Below, piece by piece: positions 49,841 through 62,000 of a DNA stretch of 64,000 bases. The notes under the pieces were generated by a model that was not told where the DNA came from, searched no databases, and saw only the letters and a list, made by a program, of their open reading frames with translations. A program made the translations under genes and the position numbers. Every line of letters begins with the position of its first letter. Position 1 is the first letter of the stretch. The stretch is from Taenia hydatigena (Eukaryota; Platyhelminthes; Cestoda; Cyclophyllidea; Taeniidae), in NCBI GenBank assembly GCA_036345935.2, contig JADWOT020000003.1:16696509-16760508 (forward strand). The letters are read 5' to 3'.

Positions 49841-50780
49841 AAAATTACATTTGTTTGTTGAGAAACAAGTGCATCCACAACGAGTCACGAGTTGGCGCGA
49901 ATTTTGGGCTGATGACATCACCGAACCATCCTCCTTTGAAAATGCGGTTGGAAGGACAATAATAGTTGATGGTACTGTCTCTGTCGTAGCAAGATAATCT
50001 TGTTTTTGTACCTCAAATTCAAGATATGGATGCGGACGGCGTAGGTTCAGCAGGACAGTGCCACATTTCAAATATCCCGAGTCAAATCCCGGTCGTGCAA
50101 TTTTCCGTTTTAGTGGCCAAAATTGGCTGCCCCAATATCATGCAATTTAATGCCACTGGGACTTACGCCAACAAGCCCACGACCACCTCCACCTCGAAGA
50201 GGGAAATTGATCGCTGTATCTACGGAACTCAGCCATTTGCAAAACGGTCGTGAAAACTTTCAGCAAAGGAGAGCGTATGTGTCGGCAAAAGGGTGAAGGC
50301 CATTTGCCCAATGAGCTATTGCATGCATATCCTTATAAACCTGCGTTTTCTAGCAAAATTACATCTTGTATGAGATTTAAGACACCCTTTAATTCAACGT
50401 TTCGTGTAGCAGCCAAAAATGGATCTTATTCTCGATTAGACAAGATCTAATATCCATAAACCGAAAGAGCTTAATGCATGATCCGCCACAATACCTGATC
50501 GATTAAATTTACCAAGAGTGTACGTTTGGTGCAACCTGTCAGACGGAGTGATGAGATGATTAGTGTGTAAGCAACCGCAACTAATTGCATAAAGAGCTGA
50601 GGAGATCAGCATTCCCATCTCACAACATAACTCAGTCAACAGTGCTCAAAACGCAGGCATTTACTGAATCCCCAAATTCAACAGAGGTCTCAAAAAATTG
50701 ACTATCACGGCGCCTATTCATGCGACCAGAATTCACCAACAAAAGTACTTCAGCATTTGAGGCGCAATTCATCAGGCATT
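49841..50780. other. downstream of HBS1; no gene recognised
   Basis: Should contain the HBS1 3' UTR and possibly a last small exon (candidate acceptor GGGATTCAG, minus strand, near 50668, directly followed by TAA). The only TTTAAT (ATTAAA on the minus strand) I noticed nearby is at about 50389. Confidence 0.4.
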
Positions 50781-53700
50781 TCACATTATTACTGAATAAT
50801 AACTACTTTCGAATAAACTCACAGCAGTAACAGTTCCACCAGCAATAGATTCCCCTCCCACACGAAGTACGAACCGACCAAGAGGTTTGCAGACATCGTA
50901 GAGCTCCATACACACGGGCGCTTCCAGAGTGAGTTCAATTTCAGCAGTACACCGCCCTAACAGGAATCTAAATCGAACGGTACGCGGCTGTAGAACGACA
51001 ATTCATATCACATCAGCATCAAATTGGAGTGATCGAAATTTCACCTCGGTTTGACAACATCTTTCTTGCCACAATCTTTGTCTTTTACTGTCGCAGACAG
51101 GAGTTTTGTGATGACAGCAGGTACAGAAGAACAGTGGTGGTAGAATATGACAGGATATCCTCTTGTGATCGGTTGTTGAATATCGAAGATGAGAACCTTC
51201 GCGCGTAAACGAGTTGTGACTGAGGCGAGAGGTGGGTCGGGATCACAGATGACATCACCAGGGGTCAAAGCGAGATCCGCGTCAAGGCCAGAGAGCATCA
51301 AACCGACTTGATCGCCAGCGAACGCATAGGGTAAAATGATGTCCAACACACCTGTTCCACCACCGCTGTCGCCAGGGGCAGCCGCCAGCGAACGAATCGA
51401 TCGAACCGAACTTGTCTGACCGGAGGGGAGACAAATGATTTTACTGGTGGGGAGGTTTACACCTGCTGATACGGCGCCAGAAACGACACGGCCTGCTACT
51501 ATTGGTACTGAGGAGCCGATTGGCTTGAAAATGTCGCTTACGACGAAACGGAAAGGCGCATCCACCGGCCGATCCACTTTGTCCAGACTGTCTATAAGAT
51601 TGTGTCTTGTGATGAATTTTAGAGGAATATTATGAAATCCCAGCAGCGTTTAGAGCTCACCGATGACGTCCAGGAGGCAGGGTCCACTATACCACGGAGC
51701 AAGATGTTGAATATCACTCTCTGGAGGGGCATCCGTTGAATGCAACAGATTAACACCATAGAGGCCAGAGACAGGACAGAAGACTACGTCGGTCTGATTG
51801 ATAGTCTTCAGCATTCGCATCATAACGGTACGGATCTCCTCAAAACGCGACTGGGACCAGGATACCGTGTCCATCTTATTCACCGCTACGATAAGGCGCG
51901 AGACACCAAGGAGACGCACAAGACGTGCATGTTCTTGTGTTTGGCCTCCGGACAGTTCCATACCTGTTTCGAACTCACCCGAAGTGGCGTTGACCACCAG
52001 TAGAGCAACGTCTGCTTGGGCTGCACCGCCAATCACCTGTGGCACAAAATCTCGGTGGCCTGGGGCGTCTAGAAGGATCACCTTCAGAGAAAAAATGCAT
52101 AAAGTCAGGAACAAAGCCTCCATTTAGGATCTAGAAAATGAAGAAAATGCAGACTCCCAAGAAATAAGAGAAAACAGGCATAAGCCTAATTCACCTTTAT
52201 GTTTGAATCGAAACAAGGTTGATGCAAAAAAATGTTTTGAAACAGATTTGCGTAGGTATTCAGGCATGAATGCTCTCTAACAAACAAAATCAGGAGAGTT
52301 CCGAAGCAGTGCATCGAATCGAGGATAAAACCACAGCTAGACATCTTTGTCAAATCGACTGTCTTGTATAAATCCCTAAGGTCTCACATTATTAAATTCA
52401 GTGGATCGAGAAAAAGACAAACGATCCTGCCGAAAAAGAGTGAAATGGAGACTCACCAACAATCAAAGTGGATTGCAATCCAACCAAACGAAAATACGCG
52501 AATCCAATTGGAGTTATGAGCATGGAACCGATACAGAGATGAAAGTATAAGTTCCATTCAAATACTAAAATCTTCATATTCCGTTGCACAAAGGCTTAGG
52601 GAGGGCTCGAAGCAACTTCGTCTGATAAGCCAGTCACCCCATTAATATATGATGCCGGATTAAATTCCGCAACTTGTGATAAAATACGCCAAACTGGGGA
52701 CAAAAAAGGGCAAAGTGTCGAGAATTTTAGTAAGACTAGGTGTTACGAAAATTTCGATAATTTCATTCGAAGACAATAGGTATAATGGACTATCTAAGGA
52801 TAAACGCTGTTAAAAACTTGTGGATTTTCTCAGACACCAGCAATGTTCGACTCCTAGTGAGCAAAGACGCCCGATCTCCTGACACAACGATTGAAACCAT
52901 CCAAGCATGACATCCCTACATGCAATGCTGTCTTTTTAAAAGGATGGAGTAGCAACACTGTCAGTCTTCAACACAGTAATCTCAAATCCGTGAGCTATTA
53001 CAGCAGAGAGCACGCAGACATTGTTGATGTTAAACACCACAATTTAAAAAGCCTCAAGAAAAGAGAAGGACATTTTTCTGCATTTGCTACCCTCAAAACT
53101 CAAGAAATTTCCAAGACATCGTATCTAAAACACCTAACTTTACAATAGCAATCAAGTGATCAGAACCAAATTAAAGTACAGGAATACAATGAGGTGATCT
53201 TCACAATTTAACAGGCCCTAAGATTTGCCAATAGTAGAAATTGACTAACATTCAACCAACAACTATATTTGAAAACAGGACGGAATGGAGAATCTTGAGA
53301 CAATGTCCCTTGGCATTCAGCATCTACTGCGACATGGTTTTACAGCAAAGATGCTAGAATTAAAGTCTCATCGTCCGTTAAAGTAAGTCAAAATAAAAAA
53401 AAAACTTTAACAAATAACCACCAAACGTGACAGAGGATGCGGGTGGTAATATATTTTCATTTCAGCTTGATAAAGGATTATTAGAGCTTTATTTAAGCAG
53501 TGGTGGGATCAATAGATGCTAGAGACCTTCGCTCCTGCAAAACCTTGAAACTTTAATGAATAAAATCGTCTTCAGGGTTCTAAAAAGCTTCAAAAGCACT
53601 GACGCACTCTCTTAGAGTGGGTCTCAAAGGCTATCTGTGCAATATCCATGGTAATGCCTCGCGACCTCTCCTCCGATGTCTGATCAAGCACCCAGGCGTA

Positions 53701-55141
53701 GGCAAAGGACGCCTTTCCAATCTTCTGCGCCTCCCACTGATACTTGGCCATCTGTTTCTCGCTAACGTGACCCAACTGGCACAAGACATTTCCCATCAGA
53801 GTACTCTTTCCAGCGTCCACGTGACCTGCAATGGGAAAAAGGTTTAAAATGTCGACAATTCTAGGCGTATACGAACAAGGAGAATAAACCCACCCACTAC
53901 AATGAGATTAATGATATCCTTTTCCTTGCCGGAGCTAATTTTCTTCTGATAGGCTTGCAGCAGAGAGGAGCGATCAATAGGTTTGCTTGGTTGTGTTGGC
54001 ATCTTGGCCTCACTAGCGACCTTAGGAAGGCGAGTAGCAGCGGTTGCAGCCTCCACAAGAGGAGAACCAGAAGGAAGCTCAGCGGACGACTTCCCACCAG
54101 GGCCCTTTGAGAGGTGAGAATCCCGTTCTATTTAAGAGGTAAACTAGTTATTTGAGGAACCATCACGAATAGAAAAAAAACTGAATTTAAACGCCACGTA
54201 CGAAACTTGGAAGGCTTAGATCGAGCTGTCGGTAATACATTTGACGACATTTTGAAGCCAGATGAGCTATCGAATTGGACAGGTGGGGGAGTATCAAATT
54301 TAAATGCATCTGGAAGCTTAGGAGAGGAGGGATTATGCAGGAACAAAAATGTCCTAGGTCGGCGTATTTCGACTAACAGATTAAGAAACTGAAGATCCCG
54401 CTGTGGAACCGATGAACAACTCTGTGCAAATGCATGGCCCAAGGGAGAAATCTTTTTGCATGATTGGGTGGAATCTGAGCCAACCACACTGGCTTCGGCC
54501 TTTCCTTCAGTTAACGGGATAGAAGGATCAGAGTTTAGCTGTTTGGTTGATCCTGTTGAAATGGTGGCGAGCTTAGGACTTTCAGTTAACTTGGCCAAAG
54601 AACTAAAATCGAATTCTGCGAAGTCATTTGATCCACCATCGGACCCAAATGGTTGAAAGGCAGATGATGTCGGGTAAAGGGCACCTTAATTCATCATAAA
54701 CAATAAATAACCGAACCTTTGAGTGGATCACTGATATCTTCAAGGACGAGATTATCGAACTCTATCGACACGGCACTATCCACGCATCCGCCATTATGTC
54801 GACACGAAACGGGACTAGCTAAAAATAGTTAGTAGAATTAGGGACCCCATACCAAGCGCATCCTCCTCAGGAAATTCCGAAGCACTAATATGCAATGACT
54901 CGTTTGAAGGTGGAGGAAACCGATCTGGTCCATGAAAGGAGTCTGTGTCTCGGAAATATTGAAAAACTAATGAATGAAAAGAACACATAGTACAAACCAG
55001 TTCCAGGGGTGATTGAGCTCTCCTCCTCAACGGAACTTGGAACGAGATCCTGGTAATCATTATAATCTAGGAAAATATGCTAAAGAAGCAACTGGTACAA
55101 CCATCGGAATATAAACGGCGAACATTCCGATGCCGCGCCAT
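50781..55141 (-). CDS. HBS1L: HBS1-like translational GTPase, ten exons
   Basis: Ribosome-rescue GTPase of the eRF3/EF1A family. With Pelota/Dom34 it splits stalled ribosomes in the cytoplasm. Exons (minus strand, coding order): 55141-55102, 55066-54998, 54966-54853, 54818-54717, 54684-54202, 54127-53894, 53825-53608, 52081-51661, 51591-51045, 50967-50823. All phases match, giving about 791 residues. The start is chosen because MARHRNVR is the conserved HBS1 N-terminus; an acidic DY-rich HBS1_N-like stretch follows (residues ~13-47), then a long variable linker. GTPase motifs are P-loop GHVDAGKST (348-356), switch I threonine 406, DAPGH (425-429), NKMD (488-491) and SGL (525-527), followed by two beta-barrels. 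The last exon ([15 protein letters not shown]) aligns with the family C-terminus. Its end is uncertain: a strong GTGAGT donor follows codon 791, while reading through gives 13 more residues and a TGA at 50781. It is longer than the 684-residue human protein because of the linker. Confidence 0.93.
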
Positions 55142-56004
55142 CCTGAGATCGCACGAAACAGGTGACGCGCGCAGCTGTCCCAACCATGTAAACAAAAGAC
55201 AAATAGTACCTAAGTCTAGCAAATAAAAGCTTTGGTTAAAATGCGCGATTTAATTAAAAATAGATTTTGCAGTGTATAAACAAACAAAAAAGGGGAGGTG
55301 AAATGCTTTTAGAATAGTGCAGTGCCCAGAAACTTATTGGGCGACAGCAAATGGCATAATACTTAGGCAAAGAGAGCGATTCGAGGCTACTAGCATCGAG
55401 TAAAAAACAGTTCATCGGAAAAGGGTAATATGATCTATCGAGTCCACATTGACCGGGACCCGGCCTTCCGCGTCTCTAGCACCCCGAAGTTCCCTTGGAG
55501 GCAAAAGAAGGCAGAATACTAGAGTAGAATATATATTTAACAGGCAGAGAGAATCAAGCTGCTGGCATGATTCGGAGGCTAGCCTACGCAGCTAGGGCAA
55601 TATGGCTACATCTGTGTGACTCTGCTCGAAACCGGCAGCCCAACGTATTACAGCATCTGCATTACATCGAAACCAGTACTGGTGGAAAACACCCACGAGC
55701 CAACTGTGCCCGTCACCCTTTTTTATGCAGCTGAAAAGACGCTTAGCAGCAGCATCATCTTCCACTCTTACACCCATGTACAGTTTAAGTTCGCTTTTAC
55801 CAGGAATCTCCCAATTATCTAACTTACTTGAATAAACCTTTTTAGGCACATGTGCCCATAATAATTAAGGCGGATAAAATTTTGAAGAGAGATTATTTGT
55901 TGCTCTTGAAAGCTATCCTCAAACATTCTCGTTCCGTTTAATTAAGTCGACTACATAATTTGAACTACCCCGCAGTAATTGGAGTTCGGTGACCTACAGT
56001 TGCG
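55142..56004. promoter_or_regulatory. shared upstream region of HBS1 and RTEL1
   Basis: The two genes are divergent and their start codons are 863 bp apart, so this stretch must hold both promoters and 5' leaders. I see no clear TATA box. A pyrimidine-rich tract ending in CAG lies just before each ATG: CGATCTCAG directly before the HBS1 ATG with a further GGGACAG upstream of it (minus strand), and GACCTACAG five bases before the RTEL1 ATG. These could be acceptors for 5' leader introns or for spliced-leader trans-splicing. An 85-codon minus-strand ORF at 55592-55849 starts only at GTG and is not supported. Confidence 0.6.
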
Positions 56005-59000
56005 ATGCCGTTGGTTAGCTTCGGAGAGGTTGAGGTTAACTTTCCTCACGAACCTTATGAGTGTCAGAAGAGTTATATGCGAAGCGTCATCGATGCCTTA
56101 GCCCAGGTTGGCCTGTAAACCCCTCTCAGGTTTATGTTTTAAGCTCTAATCTAGCATAACCCAGCTCGATTGGGTGTAGCTTATATTTAGTGTCGCCACT
56201 TTTTTTTCTAGTTCTTGAGTATTAGATTTTATTCACTTTCGATCACTTCGTATGAGTAGGGGGATTCCCTCCATTGTAATGGGAGCCCTTTTATGTACGT
56301 TGCTTCAAAAGCGTCGGCATGCAATTCTGGAGTCACCAACAGGCACTGGGAAGACTCTTTGCCTTCTTTGTGCCTCCCTTGGGTGGCTGGAATACGTTAT
56401 GGCCCAACAACAGTTAAAAAGGCTCGAGAAACCTTGGGATGACACGAACCCTTGCGGGCTGCTCAATTCATCACACAAATTTGACGCACCCTTGCTGATA
56501 TTCTCTTCGCGTACCCACGCACAATTGAACCAGGCTGTACAGGCATTTAAAAATACTGTATACTCTAGGTAGGTTTCGTATGAGGTCCATTTTGTGTGAT
56601 GCACCATTTTTCAATCCTTGAATCCTTGATGCCATGTACACGTTCCTGTGCTCCCCCTCTTTGAGTTGATACCAAACCAACTTCTGTACTTGGAAGTTTG
56701 GTAAAGCATTCAGGAGTTGCCAACTTCCTTTACAGCCGCAGAATTGGCGTTCTTGGCTCCCGTGATCAGCTATGCTCTCTGCCCGAAGTGCTTAATCTCG
56801 AGACAAATTCTGCCAAGGTATACCAATGCAGACTGCGTGTTTCCACTCGGACATGCGAATATCACCGCAACTTCGATGGTGCCTTTAAGCGTTGCGCTTT
56901 ACTATTACAATTTAGCTAACAGGGATAAACTGTTGGACACTATGAGAACATCGAAAATCACGGACATTGAGGACTTGGCCAAATTTGGCCGGGATAATAG
57001 GTTTACCTCTTATACCGTTAATATCCCTTATTTCAGAGCCTGTGCTTACTACTTATCAAGAGAGGTGAAATCGGATGCAGAAATTCTCTTCATGCCTTAC
57101 AATTATCTCCTTGACGTTAAAGTGAGTCAGGTTGCTCTGTGTAGCTGTTCATTGTCAACCTGTGCGTTGTCGCCCATATTTTTCTCCTTTTCTAGATACG
57201 AACCCTTTATGGTATTGAATTGACGAATGCTGTTGTTATCTTCGATGAAGCGCACAATATTGTAAGTCACTTTGCTTAGCTTACAGGTAGGTTCTCCACG
57301 GCCTTTGGCATACCACTTTGATAGAGTTGAACTGAAGAAAGGTTTGGTGGGAAGATTTGGATTTGCATTTTATAACAGAATTCAACAACATTGTCATCGT
57401 TGGGTCAAGTGTTGTTTTCAGATGTAGTTGAAGTACACTGCTTTGCGCATTTTTCACTGGCATGAATAAGCACATGGCTATAGTGTCATGGCTTGTGCGT
57501 GTTTCTGGAAATAAGTAAGGCTTATTCGTGGTATCCTTCGACAGGAGTCACGATGTTTCAGGAAGGAAAGGCATTACGCGATGAAGTTTATAGTCCTCTA
57601 CTCACCTTTAAAGAGGCGACTTTAATCACAGGCCATATTCAACAATAAGTTAATGTTTCATAACTTTCCTTTGTCATATTTGGAACTTGGGTTTAAAGCG
57701 GGTACAATTCGGCAGGAATGTCACGACGTTTGAATTTTTAACCGTCAAAATCTGTATCTGGAGTGCTGGCCTACGCGCGGAAAAACTTGGGTTGCTGGTG
57801 ACTTTGACGAAACCGTGGGGCGGTGCTGTGTTTCAGGAGCAGGTATGTGAGGACGCCGCCTCGGCCACTCTCACCTCAGCCTTCCTGGCGTCAGCAATCG
57901 AGGAATTGCGTGTTATCGGTGAGCACATCTTCAACTTAACCTCTGGTGGTGGGGATGCCGAAATCAGTGACTTGAGAGGACCGGAAGACACCGCGCAACC
58001 CCTTGGCAGGATGAACCAATTAGATATCTCCCAGCCAACTAACGACGGTGGTAAGTTGGTCTACTTCTTATGCTGCATATTTCCTGTAAGGGGCGAATCT
58101 CTTGGTTCATCGCCGATATCTTTGCTTCGACTTCTGCCTGTATGCATTTTTTGTTTCAAAGCTGTCAGCAGTACGGATAACAATAATAGAAAGGCTTGAG
58201 TCATGTCTAGGACATATTTTGTGCGATTTCATGTATGCCCAACTTTTGGGCTGCTCGGGAGTCATTCTTAGGGTTTTGTGAACATCTTGTCCACAGCGGG
58301 GCCATTCAAAGTTGCCGTTATTGTGGCAGATGCATGCTAAAGTTGTTTAATGAAAAACACCCGGAAGGGTAGCATTTTAAAGTGCTGTGCCACTATCACA
58401 AATGCTTTTATTTTTTGCTGCGTATACATTTTGAAATGGGGTTTTTATGATCAGCCAAGGGAACAGTCGAACATGGAAGCATTTGAGGACCTGAACGCTA
58501 GCTTTGTTTCTTTTGCGATTGTAATGAAAGGTTAGCCAACTTTTTCGTAATTTTGTTTCTTTGTTGGTAGTCGTTTTTAAGTTTCTATCAGCGAAATTGT
58601 CACACACCAACGTCTTGCTAAGCGAAGCCAGTTGGAATTTCTGCTTACTTCACGGGGAGCTTAAATGGGCGATCATGGCTTTATTTAACTCATGCGTTGG
58701 CAACGAAGCTTTTAAATAAAGTTATCGCAAGCAGTCATACTGCTTATCTGTTCAAAGAATGTAAATAGGGTGAACTACCGACAAAAATGCAGCGTGATCT
58801 TGCAACATGTAAGGAATCTATAGCTGCTAGAAGTTGATGTATTTTCTTAGTCTTGGCCTCTACGAAACGTTCTTTGCCTTCACAGCTGCTGCGATTGGTC
58901 TTTCAACTATTCTCACCTTGAAAGGTCAGCTGCTTGAACTGGAGCGGCTTCTCGACGGCCTTGGTGACAGTGCTTCAACCACTGATAACATCAAACCCGG

Positions 59001-62000
59001 CGAGTATGTTATCCCCTCGCGAACCCACTGTTTACTTGCCCATGGACTACTTGACCGTTTGTTCGTTTCTTTTCGCTAGATATGTCTTCGAATTACTCGG
59101 ACAGGCTGGCATAACTACCCATAACCACGGACAAATCCAAGAATTGATCGACCAAATAATCAACGCGTCGATTTCAATGGACGGTAACAACTTGGTTTAT
59201 TTAGTTTTAGAATAATGACTGTCAATTAACGTTCCATACAAAATTCACTTCTAGTGGCGAAATTCAGAAGGGGTCGAGGCCTGTCTCATGTGGCGGAGTT
59301 CCTACAGGTGAGGTGACATCCATTTTGATAAAGCAGACTGCTAATTACTGCCACTTAACAGTTTTGCCATGCCTCAATGTCTTTGAAACGAATCACTCTC
59401 AAGTGTTTTTGTTTTATTTCTCATGTCGCTTAAGCAATAGTAGTAACAGCTATACTTTTATTTATCTGAGTTCATGGGTAGTAATCACATTTTTCCGCAG
59501 CTATGATGCTTTTTGCCTCTTGTCCTCTACAGAAAGTGTTTGTTGATAACACTGGTGAAAAATCACAATCCCTGCTAGCACGTCAACGCTCCGCGAGCTG
59601 TTTTCGAGTTCACGTCAAGGTGGAGTTTTTCTCAATGAGAAACTATAAGGAAGTGACAGATGTGTGGGGAACAAATTCGATTTCCATAGGTGATGGGAAC
59701 AATGGCAACGGCAAGGAAACGAGGAACATCTGTCTCAGCTACTGGTGTCTTACGCCGGGACGGTAAGTTTACCACAATGTTCACGGCTCGTGATAATCCT
59801 GAAGGGAAAAGTAGCATTCTCTTGCAACATTGTGGCTTAAAAGAGGCAGGATGTTTGGATTTGTATCATACTTTTCGGACTGTTTCGTTTCCAACCTTTT
59901 AGCCCATTCTAACAAGTTTTTTTACTCAGAAGCGTACTGCATTAATACATGTAATTCGTTTTGGATGTTCTTGTCGCCCAGTGAGAGGCATCTCCCTTAA
60001 TTGACCTTTTTAGACTGTTAGTTAAATGGAAAATAATTTATCATCTTGCTAGTGTTTTCAAGTGGGAGTTTAATTGTACGATCACTACGGTAATGTCGGG
60101 GTTTTGTGGCCTTTACCAAACGGCTTGCTGTCGGGTTCGTGGCCATTGAAACTAGTGTCCCTTTACTTTCCTCTCCTTAAACTGAGTTTAAATAAATGTT
60201 GCGTTCTCTTTTCGCCCTTTTTATTATTACGTAGAATTGGTTGGATCTTAAGTAACACGTGAGGTGAGGACACAAGGCTTTGCGTACTAACTACAGACAT
60301 CCAGACTGTTATTCGTGTATGTACTTCTTATCATAATTTATTATCTTTCCTTAATTGGGCAGAAATTTGCGATTCAAAACTGTGCCATGCCTTTTGTCTC
60401 TGGAAACAGAACTAAATTTATTCCCACTCGACTCTGATTCTATCTCGCCCTTGTCTTTCAACCGTCCTCGAGGGAGGACCAGACAGTCTTTCACTTCATT
60501 CTTAATTGCAGATGGGAGCTCTCTCGATTTCTGTTTTTAAAGAGGTTTTTCGTGTATCTGAAGTGAGTAATTATGAGGTACATGCGGAGTTGATGGATCT
60601 CAGTCGTGATTCTTTAATCATCGGCAATTAAGCCATTCATTGTGATGAATCTCAACTGCTGTGTACTACACAAAGTAACCGTCTTGTGAGGATAACGTGG
60701 CTAATGCCTTAGAGACGTGAGGTGGATGGTGTAGGTGATGGTTTGCTTTTGAGTAACCAATGATATGTTCTTTTGCTTAACGTTTTGAGGCATAAGATGG
60801 ACATTTTTCATCACAAAGTAAACGGCAAAAATCTTAGCGGGGCTAGAATCGCTCGAGGTAATGTCGCCTTGTTGTGAGGGTCGAAAATAGTATAATACCA
60901 TCATGATAGGATGTTTATTTTTGTGAACGCAGACATTATTGAGACCCTGACAAAGTTTAGGCAAATAAAGTTTTTGGTTGGATTACGATGTGGCATTCTT
61001 GTTACTAAAATGATCTTAAGTACCTTCGGTATATTCGCCTGACTGTTCTCCTTTTTCAGAGCAATGCATGAACTGCTGGAGTTGAATGTACGCAACATAA
61101 TTCTTACCAGCGGCACCCTCTATCCCATTACATCTCTTCAGGCGGAGTTGGGTCTGTAAGCTTGGATTTCTGTGCCGTGTATAATCGCCACTTCTTACAA
61201 CTTGATTCATGCTTGTCCTTGTTAAGGTCCTTCATCTGCTTGTCGCTTAATCAGCTAAGTTGTGCCTTTGATGCTAGGCAGTCGGCGATAGTGCTTCAGA
61301 ATCCTCACGTTGTGAACTCCGACCAAATTCACGTTGCTGTGCTACCAAAGGCTCCAGACGGTGGAACTCTCAATTCCAGTTTCGAGCACCGTTCCAGCTC
61401 AACCTATCATCGATCGCTCGGTCTGACTCTTAGTGCGTAAAAAGGGTTAAGCATTCATTTGGCTTTTCAATTCACCGGGAATGATCCTTTTGTATCTAAT
61501 GCTACTTCGTTTTGCAGTGAATCTCTTCCGTGTTGTACCAGGCGGTGTTCTCGTCTTCTTTCCATCCTACGCGCTTATGAAAATGTGTTTGGACTCGTGG
61601 CAGGTGAGGGAGACTGCTGTCTCCGGTGAAATGTCTTTGGACTAGTTTTACATTACCTACGGCTGAAGATGCACAACCCCACTCCCCAATATTGGTCTGA
61701 AACCCTCAATCTGCTTCCTAGACTACAAATTTGCCTGCCGATTAGATTGGAAGCGTGCTATCTTGAGTGTGGTCTCACGACTTCTACAATGATGGTTCTC
61801 GCCGCTTATCCTATTGTTTTTTTTGTACCGTTTGGCTCTTTCACTTTCTTTTCAAATCCACTTTGGAGGCCTCCTCAGTACCGAGACTCCCCACAAGTGA
61901 CAGATGCCTGCTGACAAATGTGCACTTTGACTGCTTCATTGCGGCTTTGCCCATGAAGTTATTGTTTTTTTTTGGCTTTCCATGCAAGGAGGCGCTGTCT

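Noticed and set aside
51041..51577. ORF ending at TGA 51041 taken as the HBS1 C-terminus
   Set aside because: The protein would lack the last beta-barrel strands. A donor at 51044 and an acceptor at 50968 join in phase to an exon encoding the expected family C-terminus.
55592..55849. 85-codon minus-strand ORF between HBS1 and RTEL1
   Set aside because: Starts at GTG, no recognised domain, and lies in the probable shared promoter region.
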